From positions 884,625 through 948,624 of the forward strand of contig JAEPQO010000001.1 in assembly GCA_017640505.1 (NCBI GenBank): a stretch of DNA of 64,000 nt, written 5' to 3'. Source of the stretch: Rhodospirillales bacterium (GTDB taxonomy: Bacteria > Pseudomonadota > Alphaproteobacteria > Rhodospirillales > Casp-alpha2). The position numbers and the translations under genes were made by a program. A model generated the notes under the pieces. The model made no database searches and was not told where the DNA came from. It saw only the letters and a program-made list of their open reading frames with translations. The first letter of the stretch is position 1. Every line of letters starts with the position of its first letter. Positions 55,352 through 64,000 of this stretch are shown piece by piece.

Positions 55352-55549
55352 TCAGCGCGCCGCCAGGAACATGATCAGCGCGAAAATGATCAGCGCCACA
55401 CCCTGACCGATCACGCGTGCGCGCATCAGGTTGTTGGCGTGTTTCTTGTAAAACGGGCCGTTGCGCGCAAAGCCGACCAGTCCGACCACCAGGATGACCA
55501 GGGTCGCGAACATGGCAAAGCCCATCAGAAACGGCAAGAAGCTGCTCAT
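55352..55549 (-). CDS. Twin transmembrane HIG1-type small protein
   Basis: A 65-aa protein with two TM helices (about 6-25 and 44-62) joined by a basic loop, RNGPFYKKHANNLMRARVIGQG, which matches the HIG1 domain family found near cytochrome oxidase factors and next to cobalamin adenosyltransferase in alphaproteobacteria. Starts at ATG 55549. The function is probably related to respiratory complex assembly, by analogy. Confidence 0.8.
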   Translation of the reverse strand: MSSFLPFLMGFAMFATLVILVVGLVGFARNGPFYKKHANNLMRARVIGQGVALIIFALIMFLAAR

Positions 55550-55680
55550 GGCCCTTATATAGTCTCCCGAGAGACGTTCCGCGAGGACAAATGGGAAAAT
55601 GTCGCATTCCCGTTGTGGCACGGCGGCATTTCCCGGATATGCTGATGTCGGGATTTTGAGAACTCCGAAGGATGGTGTCG

Positions 55681-57531
55681 ATGCCCGAAGACGACAACGC
55701 GACGGATACGGAATTCGACCGGGTGCTGGCCCGCGCGATCGAGCGGCGCGCCTTCCTGGGCGGCGCCGCGTCGCTGGGCACGGTGGCGTTCGCACTCGGC
55801 GTCGGCGGGATCGTGCCGCATGCCCGTGCCGCGACATCGACGTTCGACTTCACGGCGATAGACACCAACACGCTGGATACGGTCACCGTGCCGAAAGGTT
55901 ACTCCTGGCGCACCATCGTCGCCTGGGGCGATCCGCTTTGGTCCAGGGGCAAGCCCTTCGACCCCGAAACGCGCGGCACGCCGCAGACCCAGGCGATGGC
56001 CTTCGGCGACAACAACGACGGCATGATGCTGTTTTCCGGGCGCGGCCGGACGCTGCTTTGCGTCAATCATGAATTCGTCAACAAGCCGGCGATGTTTGGC
56101 AACCGCGAGAGCCGTCTGCCGGAAACCGACGCCGACGTGATCAAGGGGATCGAGGCGGTGGGCGTTTCCGTCGTCGAGATCAAGAAAGCCGCCAAGGGTT
56201 GGGAGATCGACGTCGACGCGCCCATGAACCGGCGTGTCACCGGGGGCACGAGAATGCGCCTTTCCGGTCCCGCCGCCGGGCACGCGCTGCTCAAGACAGC
56301 CGAGGATCCGGCTGGGGAGACGGTCATCGGCACCTTTGCCAACTGTGGCGCCGGGCGCACGCCGTGGGGCACGTACCTGACGTGCGAGGAGAACTTCGAT
56401 CTCTACTTCTCCGCATCCGATCCGTTTTTCGAGCCGGACGCCGCGCAGAAGCGTTACGGTCTCAGGGCGAAGGACCGGGGCGACGGGTTTGCGCGTGTTG
56501 CCGAGCGTTTCGATCTGTCCAAGCACCCGAACGAGGCGCACCGGTTCGGTTACGTGGTCGAGATCGATCCGTTCGAGCCAAAGAAGCCCCCCGTAAAACG
56601 CACCGCACTCGGCCGCATCAAGCACGAGAACGCGGCGTTGGTGGTGAACGGCGGCACCGGGCACGTGGTCGTTTACATGGGCGACGATGCGCGGGGCGAG
56701 TTTCTTTACCGCTACGTTTCCAAGGGCCGCTACAGCGACGAGGAACGCGGCGGCGACCTGTTGGACAAGGGCACACTCTACGCCGCCAAATTCAACGACG
56801 ACCTGACGGGGGAATGGCTGCCGTTGCTGCCGGAAACCGTCGGCATGACGGAACCCGATATCTGCGTGTTGACGCGGATCGCGGCGTCGAAGGCGGGGGC
56901 GACCACCATGGACCGGCCGGAATGGGTCGCCGTGCACCCGGAAAAGGCGGAAGCCTATGTCGCCCTGACAAACAACCGGTACCGGGGCAAGGCGGACAAC
57001 GCGGGCGGCGATCCGATGCCGGTGAACGGTCCCAACCCGCGCGAAGGCAATCCTTATGGACAGATCGTGCGCTGGCGCCCGGCGAACGGCGATCACACGG
57101 CGCGCACCTTCAAGTGGGACCTGTTCACCATGGCCGGCAATCCGGAACAGCACAGCGATGCCTATGCGGGCTCCAAGAACATCGACGCCAAGAACATGTT
57201 CAACGGACCGGACGGTCTCGCCTTTGATGTCCGCGGGCGGCTCTGGATCCAGACCGACGGCAATTATTCGAACGAGAAGGGCTTCGCCGGTATGGGCAAC
57301 AACCAGATGCTGGTCGCCGATCCCGTGACCGCCGAGATCCGCCGTTTCATGGTCGGGCCGAAGGAATGCGAGATCACGGGGCTCTGCTGGGACGCGGACG
57401 CGACGACCATGTTCGTCGGTATCCAGCATCCGGGCGAACGCGGCGGCAGCCACTTCCCCGGCGGCGGCGCGAGCCTGCCGCGCTCTTGCGTCATCGCGGT
57501 GACGCGCGACGACGGGGCGCCGGTGGGGTAA
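55681..57531 (+). CDS. phoX: PhoX family alkaline phosphatase (DUF839), Tat-exported
   Basis: A 616-aa protein with a Tat signal (IERRAFLGGAASLG near residue 20) and a mature beta-propeller of the PhoX type. Fe/Ca-binding features include VNHEFVNKPAMF, TYLTCEENFDLYF and EPDICVLTRIA. PhoX is a periplasmic phosphomonoesterase often induced by phosphate starvation. I favour ATG 55681, with AAGGA eight bases upstream; ATG 55672 directly abuts that site. The C-terminal SCVIAVTRDDG is normal for the family. Confidence 0.87.
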   Translation: MPEDDNATDTEFDRVLARAIERRAFLGGAASLGTVAFALGVGGIVPHARAATSTFDFTAIDTNTLDTVTVPKGYSWRTIVAWGDPLWSRGKPFDPETRGTPQTQAMAFGDNNDGMMLFSGRGRTLLCVNHEFVNKPAMFGNRESRLPETDADVIKGIEAVGVSVVEIKKAAKGWEIDVDAPMNRRVTGGTRMRLSGPAAGHALLKTAEDPAGETVIGTFANCGAGRTPWGTYLTCEENFDLYFSASDPFFEPDAAQKRYGLRAKDRGDGFARVAERFDLSKHPNEAHRFGYVVEIDPFEPKKPPVKRTALGRIKHENAALVVNGGTGHVVVYMGDDARGEFLYRYVSKGRYSDEERGGDLLDKGTLYAAKFNDDLTGEWLPLLPETVGMTEPDICVLTRIAASKAGATTMDRPEWVAVHPEKAEAYVALTNNRYRGKADNAGGDPMPVNGPNPREGNPYGQIVRWRPANGDHTARTFKWDLFTMAGNPEQHSDAYAGSKNIDAKNMFNGPDGLAFDVRGRLWIQTDGNYSNEKGFAGMGNNQMLVADPVTAEIRRFMVGPKECEITGLCWDADATTMFVGIQHPGERGGSHFPGGGASLPRSCVIAVTRDDGAPVG

Positions 57532-57537
57532 GAGGCT

Positions 57538-57930
57538 TTAAGGAGAGCCGAATTTCATGGTTGTCTGAGCGGGGGCGCAGTCATCGTCGCCTTCCGGCGT
57601 ACACCATTTGCGAACGGTGATTTCCTCTCCGCAATTTATCATTTCATGTTGTTTCCCAGGTTCGATGTCTGCCGATATCTCAATGGTCTTGTCTGGAAAC
57701 TGTTGTCTAATGAACAGGCGCACCATTTTGTCGCACCGGTTGTGAAGTTGTAGGAAGGTCACCGGAACATCTTTAAAAAGCCGAAGAATCGGGTTCGGAT
57801 GTTCGCATGTAAAATCTGCCTTTTTGACTTCGTCGATGAACATGCATTGAGGGTACTGTTCCGCAGTCACTGGAACGGCAAATAGGCAAACGATTGTTGC
57901 CAAGAAAAGGGAGCGTAAATTGCGTTTCAT
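57538..57930 (-). CDS. Small secreted Cys-rich protein, unknown
   Basis: A 130-aa protein with signal peptide MKRNLRSLFLATIVCLFAVPVTA and about six cysteines in the mature part, suggesting disulphides in the periplasm. No family recognised. Composition is less GC-rich than neighbours. Its start overlaps the upstream gene stop by four bases (ATGA), so the two are one unit. Confidence 0.65.
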   Translation of the reverse strand: MKRNLRSLFLATIVCLFAVPVTAEQYPQCMFIDEVKKADFTCEHPNPILRLFKDVPVTFLQLHNRCDKMVRLFIRQQFPDKTIEISADIEPGKQHEMINCGEEITVRKWCTPEGDDDCAPAQTTMKFGSP

Positions 57931-58148
57931 GAATCGCCGCGCGAACTCGTGATGGACTGCATCGGTGCGACGCCGCTCACTAGCGAATAGATAAGCAGGA
58001 GATGTCCGTCAGGTAGACGTTCATAGGCGACGGGCCAGATCTTGGAGATTTGCAGTAGCTTTTCAGCCAAACCAATCGCTGCGGCGATGGCCAAACCAAG
58101 CGCAATCAATCTGCATCCTATGAAGGCGACTTCACGTCCAATGCTCAA
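57927..58148 (-). CDS. Small membrane protein, unknown
   Basis: A protein of about 73 aa with one or two hydrophobic segments (FIGCRLIALGLAIAAAIGLA and HLLLIYSLVSG). The start is TTG 58148 with AGGGGG six bases before it; the longer frame to 58217 is less likely. It overlaps the secreted-protein gene by four bases. The pair has lower GC than its surroundings and no homology I can name. Confidence 0.5.
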   Translation of the reverse strand: MSIGREVAFIGCRLIALGLAIAAAIGLAEKLLQISKIWPVAYERLPDGHLLLIYSLVSGVAPMQSITSSRGDS

Positions 58149-58208
58149 CTTGTCCCCCCTACGTCTCACACCGTGAACGAGGATAAGATGGAAGGAACAA
58201 ATAATATA

Positions 58209-58321
58209 CCCCCTCACCTAACCTCTCCCCCTGATAGGGGGAGAGGGATAAGGGTGGAACTCTGTGTGGATACGTGAGTCCCTCTCCCCCACACAGGTGG
58301 GGGAGAGGACAGGTGAGGGGG
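58209..58321. repeat. Palindromic intergenic repeat, CCCCTCACCT-ended, copy 2
   Basis: The inverted termini are CCCCCTCACCT and AGGTGAGGGGG, with inner CTCTCCCC/GGGGAGAG dyads, as in the element at 2927. It ends one base before the leuA stop codon. Confidence 0.75.
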
Positions 58322-58322
58322 A

Positions 58323-60125
<1,803 letters not shown>

Positions 60126-60282
60126 TTACCGGCGGCGGCCGGTAAGTCGCAGGCCGGTGAGGCCAGGGCGCGCAAGATCATCGCGGGCAGCGTGCGGACG
60201 GGAGACGTCTGTTCGGTAGGGTTTCATGATGTCGGCTCAAAAAAGTTGAAAACGATACGCGCAGCGGTGACCCGGTGTCCTG

Positions 60283-60339
60283 TCAGGACCCCGGGCGGGT
60301 AAGGCCGAGTAGTAGCGTGTCGTTGTAGGTCAACATCAT
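60283..60339 (-). promoter_or_regulatory. Leucine-rich leader peptide upstream of leuA (attenuation)
   Basis: A short frame encoding MMLTYNDTLLLGLTRPGS (18 aa) lies about 260 bases before leuA on its strand, with codons CTA CTA CTC GGC CTT in a row. GC-rich inverted repeats lie between it and leuA, including TTACCGG..CCGGTAA (about 60125-60150). This fits transcription attenuation by charged tRNA-Leu. The region 60021-60501 otherwise holds no gene. Confidence 0.65.
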
Positions 60340-60396
60340 GCCCCAAAGGTAGGTGAGGTTTTAACGCCGGTCAAGTGTCCGGCGTCACAGGCATGC

Positions 60397-60489
60397 TTCG
60401 AGACGGACGCGTTGCGTCCTCCTCAGCATGAGGTTTCGGACGGATTGCGACGCACCTCATCCTGAGGAGGCCTGAAAGGCCGTCTCGAA
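60397..60489. repeat. Palindromic repeat, TTCGAGACGG-ended
   Basis: The terminal arms TTCGAGACGG and CCGTCTCGAA enclose a second dyad of CCTCCTCAGCATGAGG and CCTCATCCTGAGGAGG type. About 93 bases. It lies between leuA's leader region and the methyltransferase gene. Confidence 0.75.
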
Positions 60490-60501
60490 GGACGAGGTCG
60501 A

Positions 60502-61521
60502 TCAGCCGGGCCTCTTCGCGTAAACCAGGTGCGTGAGGCCGGGGATGGCGGCGGTGTCCTCGATATCCGTGAAGCCGACCTTGGACATTTCCTCCTTCAG
60601 CCAGCCCGCCGTGATCGAGTGCGCGTCCGGCGTGAATGCCATGTGCTGGAGCTGCCAGAGCGCCGCCATCGACGGCCCCTCGCGGTCATCATCCACCATG
60701 AAATCGTGCACCATGTAGGTGCCGCCCGGCGCCAGGCTTTCGAAGGCGCGTTCGACCAGTTTCGGCACTTCCGTGCCCGGCACGCCGGAGAACAGGTACG
60801 ACATCAAGATCGCGTCCTGTTCCGTCGGCCATTCGGCGTTCAGTGCGTTGCCGGGGATATAGCGCACCCGGTCGATCATCCCGGCGTCGGTGATGAACTG
60901 CCAGCCGATCTCGGCGACGTTCGGGAAATCGATGATGGTCGCGACCAGGTCCGGGTTGGCCTCCAAAAGGCGGATCGTCATCGCCCCCGTGCCGCCGCCG
61001 ACATCGAGCAGGTTCTTGGCGCCGGTCAGGTCAACCGTCTTGGCGATGGTGCGCCCGGGGCCGAGCGAGCCGGAATGTTGTGCGTTGGAATAGAGCGCCG
61101 CCTGATCCGGGTCCGACATCCAGTGCTGGTAGGAATCGACGGCTTCCGGGTCGAGGGTGCCGTCCATGACATTGTTGAGCTGACCCAGGAACGGGTACAT
61201 CTGCTGGTCGATCTGGTAGCGCAGGTAATCGCCGAAATCGTATTTGGATTCCCGGTTGAGAAACGCGTCCGCGCCGGGTGCGTTGGCATACTTGCCGTCA
61301 TCGTACGTCACGAGCCCGACGGAGAAGAGCGCCGTCATCAGCGTCTCGATCCGGTTTTCCGGCACCTTGGTGGCTTTCGAAATCTCTTCGATCGATTTGG
61401 CGCCTTCGGTCAGATGCGTGAAGACGTCGATGTGCAGGCCGGCGAACAGCGCCTTCGACGCCATGAATCCGAATGCAACGCGCGATACATCTTCCGCGGT
61501 TTCGGCAATCTGAATGGACAT
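60502..61521 (-). CDS. SAM-dependent O-methyltransferase-like protein
   Basis: A protein of about 339 aa like small-molecule O-methyltransferases. The N-terminal winged helix (ALFAGLHIDVFTHL, KATKVPENRIETLMTAL) dimerises in the family, and the AdoMet motif is LLDVGGGTGAMTIRLLE. The catalytic base position, often His in plant and bacterial OMTs, is not obvious here. The acceptor is unknown. ATG 61521 was chosen over the upstream open frame. Confidence 0.83.
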   Translation of the reverse strand: MSIQIAETAEDVSRVAFGFMASKALFAGLHIDVFTHLTEGAKSIEEISKATKVPENRIETLMTALFSVGLVTYDDGKYANAPGADAFLNRESKYDFGDYLRYQIDQQMYPFLGQLNNVMDGTLDPEAVDSYQHWMSDPDQAALYSNAQHSGSLGPGRTIAKTVDLTGAKNLLDVGGGTGAMTIRLLEANPDLVATIIDFPNVAEIGWQFITDAGMIDRVRYIPGNALNAEWPTEQDAILMSYLFSGVPGTEVPKLVERAFESLAPGGTYMVHDFMVDDDREGPSMAALWQLQHMAFTPDAHSITAGWLKEEMSKVGFTDIEDTAAIPGLTHLVYAKRPG

Positions 61522-61722
61522 GGTTTTATCAACTCCGGTGTCTGTGCGGACCAGCGGATGCAAGGCACGAATGGCAGGGCTGGGCCCGCTCGGGGCCCGG
61601 GATGCACGCCAGGCCGGTCCGGATTTATGCGGCGCAGAGTGCGCCGGTTGCTGCCACCAGCTTACGAATTATCCCCGGCGGGGCAAGGCGGGGGCGGTGG
61701 ATAACCCGGAATACACCGGTTT

Positions 61723-62235
61723 TCAGCGCGATTGCGCCGTGTGCGTCGCCATATAGGTCTGCTGGATGATGACCGCGTCATTGGACGCCCGGTGACGCTT
61801 GAGCGCCATTTCCTTAAGAATCCGGTCCTTGGTGTCGTGCCATATTTCCATCTGGGACTCGCTCAGGATCATCTCGAGCGCGCGGACGGAAAACGCCGCC
61901 CCCAGTCCGGCCGCGGTGAACAGCTTGATCATCCATGTGCTGTCAACGACCCAGCCGTCGGTATAGACGTCACGCGGGCCGATGATCTCGTTGAGTTCCT
62001 CGGCGACGGCACGCATCGGCTTGCCGTGTTCGGCCAGGATCTCGCGGCTCACCTTGTGCACCAGTTCGGCTTCGGTGTCCCAGTGCGTCCAGTCCGGTGC
62101 GGGCTGGACGAGGGTGCAGTACTTTTCGCCGTTATCCAGCACGACGCCGACCTCGATCGGGTAGCTGTCGGGACCAAAGCCGGACGCTTCGACGTCGATA
62201 ATCGCGGGCGGGAGCTTGACGTTGCCGTAGGCCAT
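61723..62235 (-). CDS. DEDDh-type 3'-5' exonuclease-like protein
   Basis: A 170-aa RNase H-fold protein. IIDVEASGFGPDSYPIEVG supplies the first D-x-E pair, VVDSTWMIKLF the third acid, and HRASNDAVI the His..Asp end of a DEDDh site. It is shorter than DnaQ-like exonucleases, with a compact core. The nucleic acid substrate is unknown. Confidence 0.75.
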   Translation of the reverse strand: MAYGNVKLPPAIIDVEASGFGPDSYPIEVGVVLDNGEKYCTLVQPAPDWTHWDTEAELVHKVSREILAEHGKPMRAVAEELNEIIGPRDVYTDGWVVDSTWMIKLFTAAGLGAAFSVRALEMILSESQMEIWHDTKDRILKEMALKRHRASNDAVIIQQTYMATHTAQSR

Positions 62236-62280
62236 TGCGTGGTCTCCCTATCCTGGCCGCGCCGGATCAGCTACCCCGGC

Positions 62281-62326
62281 GGGCCAAGGCGTCACGACCC
62301 CGGGCGGGCCAAGGCGTCACGACCCC
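62281..62326. repeat. Tandem 25-bp repeat duplicating the lysE gene end
   Basis: GGGCCAAGGCGTCACGACCCC occurs at 62281-62301 and 62306-62326 (period 25), with a degenerate third copy after. The second copy includes the stop codon of the lysE-type gene. Confidence 0.75.
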
Positions 62327-62955
62327 CGTCGTGCCAAAGCTAAGCCGAGGCCGGTCCCGAGCAAGAGCGTGCCGGTGATGCCGTGGCGCAGCCGTGCCCT
62401 CTGGCCGCCCGCGAGCCACGCTCGCGCGCGTCCGGCGATGATCGCGTACATCCCGTCCAGCAGGAACGCCAGCACCATGAACGTGACGCACAGGATCGCC
62501 ACCTGTGGCCCCGCGTCACGCGCCGGGTCGATGAACTGCGGAAAGAACGCGACGAAGAAAAAGATCGTTTTCGGGTTGGTGATGGCGACGACGAAGCCGT
62601 GCCAGAACACGCCCTTCGGCTTTTGATCCGGCGGCAACTGCTCGACGGCTTCCGGGCGTTTCCTGAAGACCTCGCGCCATTCCCTGGCACCCAGCCATAC
62701 GAGATAGGCGACGCCGGCCCAGCGGATCCATTCGAAGACATCGGCGGCGACCGCCAGCACGGTGGTCAGCCCGAGCGCCCCTGCCGTCAGCATGACCGTC
62801 GTCCCGGAGTTGGCGCCGATGACCGTCTTGATGCCGGTGCCCGCGCCGTGTTTCAGGGAATTGGCGATGACCAGCGTGACGATCGGCCCCGGCATCAGGA
62901 TCAGCAGCGCGGTGGCGAGAATGAAAGCGGCATAGAGTTCGGGGTCGACGGGCAT
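62317..62955 (-). CDS. LysE family translocator
   Basis: A 212-aa LysE/RhtB-type exporter with about six TM helices. ALLILMPGPIVTLVIANSL is the TM1 signature with its MPGP motif, and the loop WLGAREWREVF plus FWHGFVVAITNPKTIFFFVAF fit the family. It probably exports an amino acid or analogue. ATG 62955 has GGAG seven bases before it. Divergent from the FMN riboswitch and ribH2. Confidence 0.88.
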   Translation of the reverse strand: MPVDPELYAAFILATALLILMPGPIVTLVIANSLKHGAGTGIKTVIGANSGTTVMLTAGALGLTTVLAVAADVFEWIRWAGVAYLVWLGAREWREVFRKRPEAVEQLPPDQKPKGVFWHGFVVAITNPKTIFFFVAFFPQFIDPARDAGPQVAILCVTFMVLAFLLDGMYAIIAGRARAWLAGGQRARLRHGITGTLLLGTGLGLALARRGS

Positions 62956-63040
62956 AACAGTTCTCCGGTTGTCTTCAGAATGAGCAATCCACCGATCATT
63001 GGGTCTGTCAACTCTGATGACCCGGTGATAGGGTGCCGTC

Positions 63041-63190
63041 ACGTTCTCGGGGCGGGGCGAAATTCCCCACCGGCGGTATGTACCCAAGGGTACGAGCCCG
63101 CGAGCGCCCGGCCGGCATCCGATCGGCCGGGGTCAGCAGATCCGGTGAGATGCCGGAGCCGACGGTCACAGTCCGGATGGAAGAGAACAG
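63041..63190 (+). ncRNA. FMN riboswitch (RFN element)
   Basis: The block from ACGTTCTCGGGGCGGGG through AATTCCCCACCGGCGGTA, AGCCCGCGAG, GGTCAGCAGATCCGGTGAGA and the closing CAGTCCGGATGGAAGAGAAC matches the conserved RFN core closely, including the variable helices between. It ends about 80 bases before ribH and should control it in response to flavin mononucleotide. Confidence 0.93.
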
Positions 63191-63271
63191 TGCCCGTTGC
63201 CGCATCAGGCGGCAGCGGCGCATGAGTCCCGATTGCGTACGGTCCAAATTCGTTCAGGAGCACGTACTGCA

Positions 63272-63727
63272 ATGACTGCCGATACCCCTAAAATCGCCTA
63301 TATCCAGGCCCGCTGGCATGCGGATATCGTCGACCGCGCCCTCGTCGGTTTCGAGGAACGCATGGCCGAAGCCGGAAACGAAATGCCGGTCGAGATGCAC
63401 AGCCTTGCCGGCGCCTTCGAATTGCCGTTGGTGGCAAAGCGGCTGGCCCAGCGCGACGACATTGCGTGCGTGGTGGCCGCCGGTTTTGTCGTCGACGGCG
63501 GCATATACCGTCATGACTTTGTCGCAGGTGCCGTCGTCTCGGGGCTGATGCAGGTGCAGCTTGAGACAGACACGCCGGTCTTTTCCGTCGTGCTCACGCC
63601 GCACAATTTCCAGGAAACCGAGGAACACATCGGCTTCTTCAAGGCGCATTTCGTGACCAAGGGCCGCGAGGCCGCCGATGCGGTGATGGGGACGCTCGCC
63701 GTGCATGAGGCGCTCGCCGCCGCCTGA
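63272..63727 (+). CDS. ribH: 6,7-dimethyl-8-ribityllumazine synthase, type 2
   Basis: A 151-aa lumazine synthase of the RibH2 type: ARWHADIVDRALVGFEERM at the start, GAFELPLVAKRLAQR, then FVVDGGIYRHDFVAG and VFSVVLTPHNFQETEEH. It makes the riboflavin precursor lumazine. The YRHDF and TPHN segments are the pattern of Brucella RibH2, not the usual RibH1 (GTVIRGDTPH). ATG 63272 follows AGGAG at a long spacing of about 13 bases. Controlled by the FMN riboswitch just upstream. Confidence 0.92.
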   Translation: MTADTPKIAYIQARWHADIVDRALVGFEERMAEAGNEMPVEMHSLAGAFELPLVAKRLAQRDDIACVVAAGFVVDGGIYRHDFVAGAVVSGLMQVQLETDTPVFSVVLTPHNFQETEEHIGFFKAHFVTKGREAADAVMGTLAVHEALAAA

Positions 63728-63777
63728 CCGTCATCGCCTGATCTTGCCCGCCGTCCCGTTCGGCGCGAGAATACGGC

Positions 63778-64000
63778 ATGCGACATCGTCTGGGCCTTGT
63801 GGTGTTGGGAGCGCTTTTTTGGGCGGCGCCGGTGCACGCCGATCCCATCGGCGAAGGCGTGAAAGATCTGCCGATCTTCGATGCGCACGTGCATTACAAG
63901 GAACCGGCGTGGGGGCCGTATCCGCCCGGCACCGTGATCGAGCTGATGGACCGGGCCGGCGTCGCCATGGCGCTGGTCTCGTCGACGCCCGACGAGGGCA
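63778..64000 (+). CDS. Secreted amidohydrolase-like protein, 3' end cut by window edge
   Basis: A frame starting at ATG 63778 and open to the window end. The signal peptide (MRHRLGLVVLGALFWAAPVHA) is followed by LPIFDAHVHYKEPAWGPYPP, where the DAHVHY His-x-His is the metal-binding start of the amidohydrolase (TIM-barrel) family. About 74 codons are visible. The substrate cannot be judged from the fragment. Confidence 0.8.
   Translation, partial: MRHRLGLVVLGALFWAAPVHADPIGEGVKDLPIFDAHVHYKEPAWGPYPPGTVIELMDRAGVAMALVSSTPDEG

Overview
The window looks like a chromosomal segment of a GC-rich (roughly 60-65% by eye) alphaproteobacterium, possibly Rhodospirillales-like. The main evidence is a CcrM-type GANTC methyltransferase with clustered GANTC sites upstream, four PAS_5-type small proteins, an ornithine-lipid olsBA pair, a type 2 lumazine synthase behind an FMN riboswitch, and dispersed palindromic repeats. 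I saw no rRNA, tRNA, CRISPR array, transposase, integrase or prophage gene. Genus cannot be fixed from sequence reading alone.

Layout. 0-8 kb: dienelactone hydrolase, CaCA exchanger, radical SAM protein, DMT and MFS transporters, a LysR regulator and a CPA2 antiporter. 8.1-12.9 kb: an AT-rich control region, then a NitT/TauT-type ABC transporter (permease, binding protein, ATPase) and a double-nitrilase protein whose second domain has lost its cysteine. 13-17 kb: an unknown membrane protein, a second CPA2 antiporter with a histone-like tail, RNase HII and a receiver protein. 18-31 kb is rich in signalling: PAS_5 proteins, an adenylate/guanylate cyclase, a binding-protein/GGDEF fusion, CcrM, a proline-racemase-like enzyme lacking both cysteines, a haem-sensor histidine kinase, a glutaredoxin-DinB fusion, UspA and a Cache-like protein. 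33.5-37 kb: a 1152-residue fusion of a periplasmic ligand-binding domain, a beta-rich domain, an MscS channel and a cyclic-nucleotide-binding domain. This is the most striking gene here. 37-46 kb: an amino-acid permease, CBS and receiver proteins, a cupin/metallo-beta-lactamase pair with an apparent AUA start, a run of small sensory proteins, and an exonuclease-CBS-DUF294 fusion. 46.5-49 kb: a DUF4212/sodium:solute symporter pair whose large subunit carries an EF-hand-like loop. 49-55.5 kb: ornithine lipid synthesis, a receiver protein, 3-hydroxyacyl-CoA dehydrogenase, EtfAB, cobalamin adenosyltransferase and a HIG1-type protein. 55.6-64 kb: PhoX, two small unknowns, leuA with a leucine-rich leader peptide, a methyltransferase, an exonuclease, LysE, the FMN riboswitch with ribH2, and a cut amidohydrolase.

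How the parts may connect. The cyclase (18.7-20.2 kb) could supply the nucleotide sensed by the channel at 33.5 kb, linking an external ligand, membrane tension and internal cAMP/cGMP in one protein; this link is inference. The DUF294 fusion and the 228-residue unknown lie divergent from the symporter pair and are candidate regulators of it. EtfAB, the dehydrogenase and the adenosyltransferase fit acyl-CoA metabolism. At least six families of palindromic or tandem repeat elements occupy the intergenic spaces.
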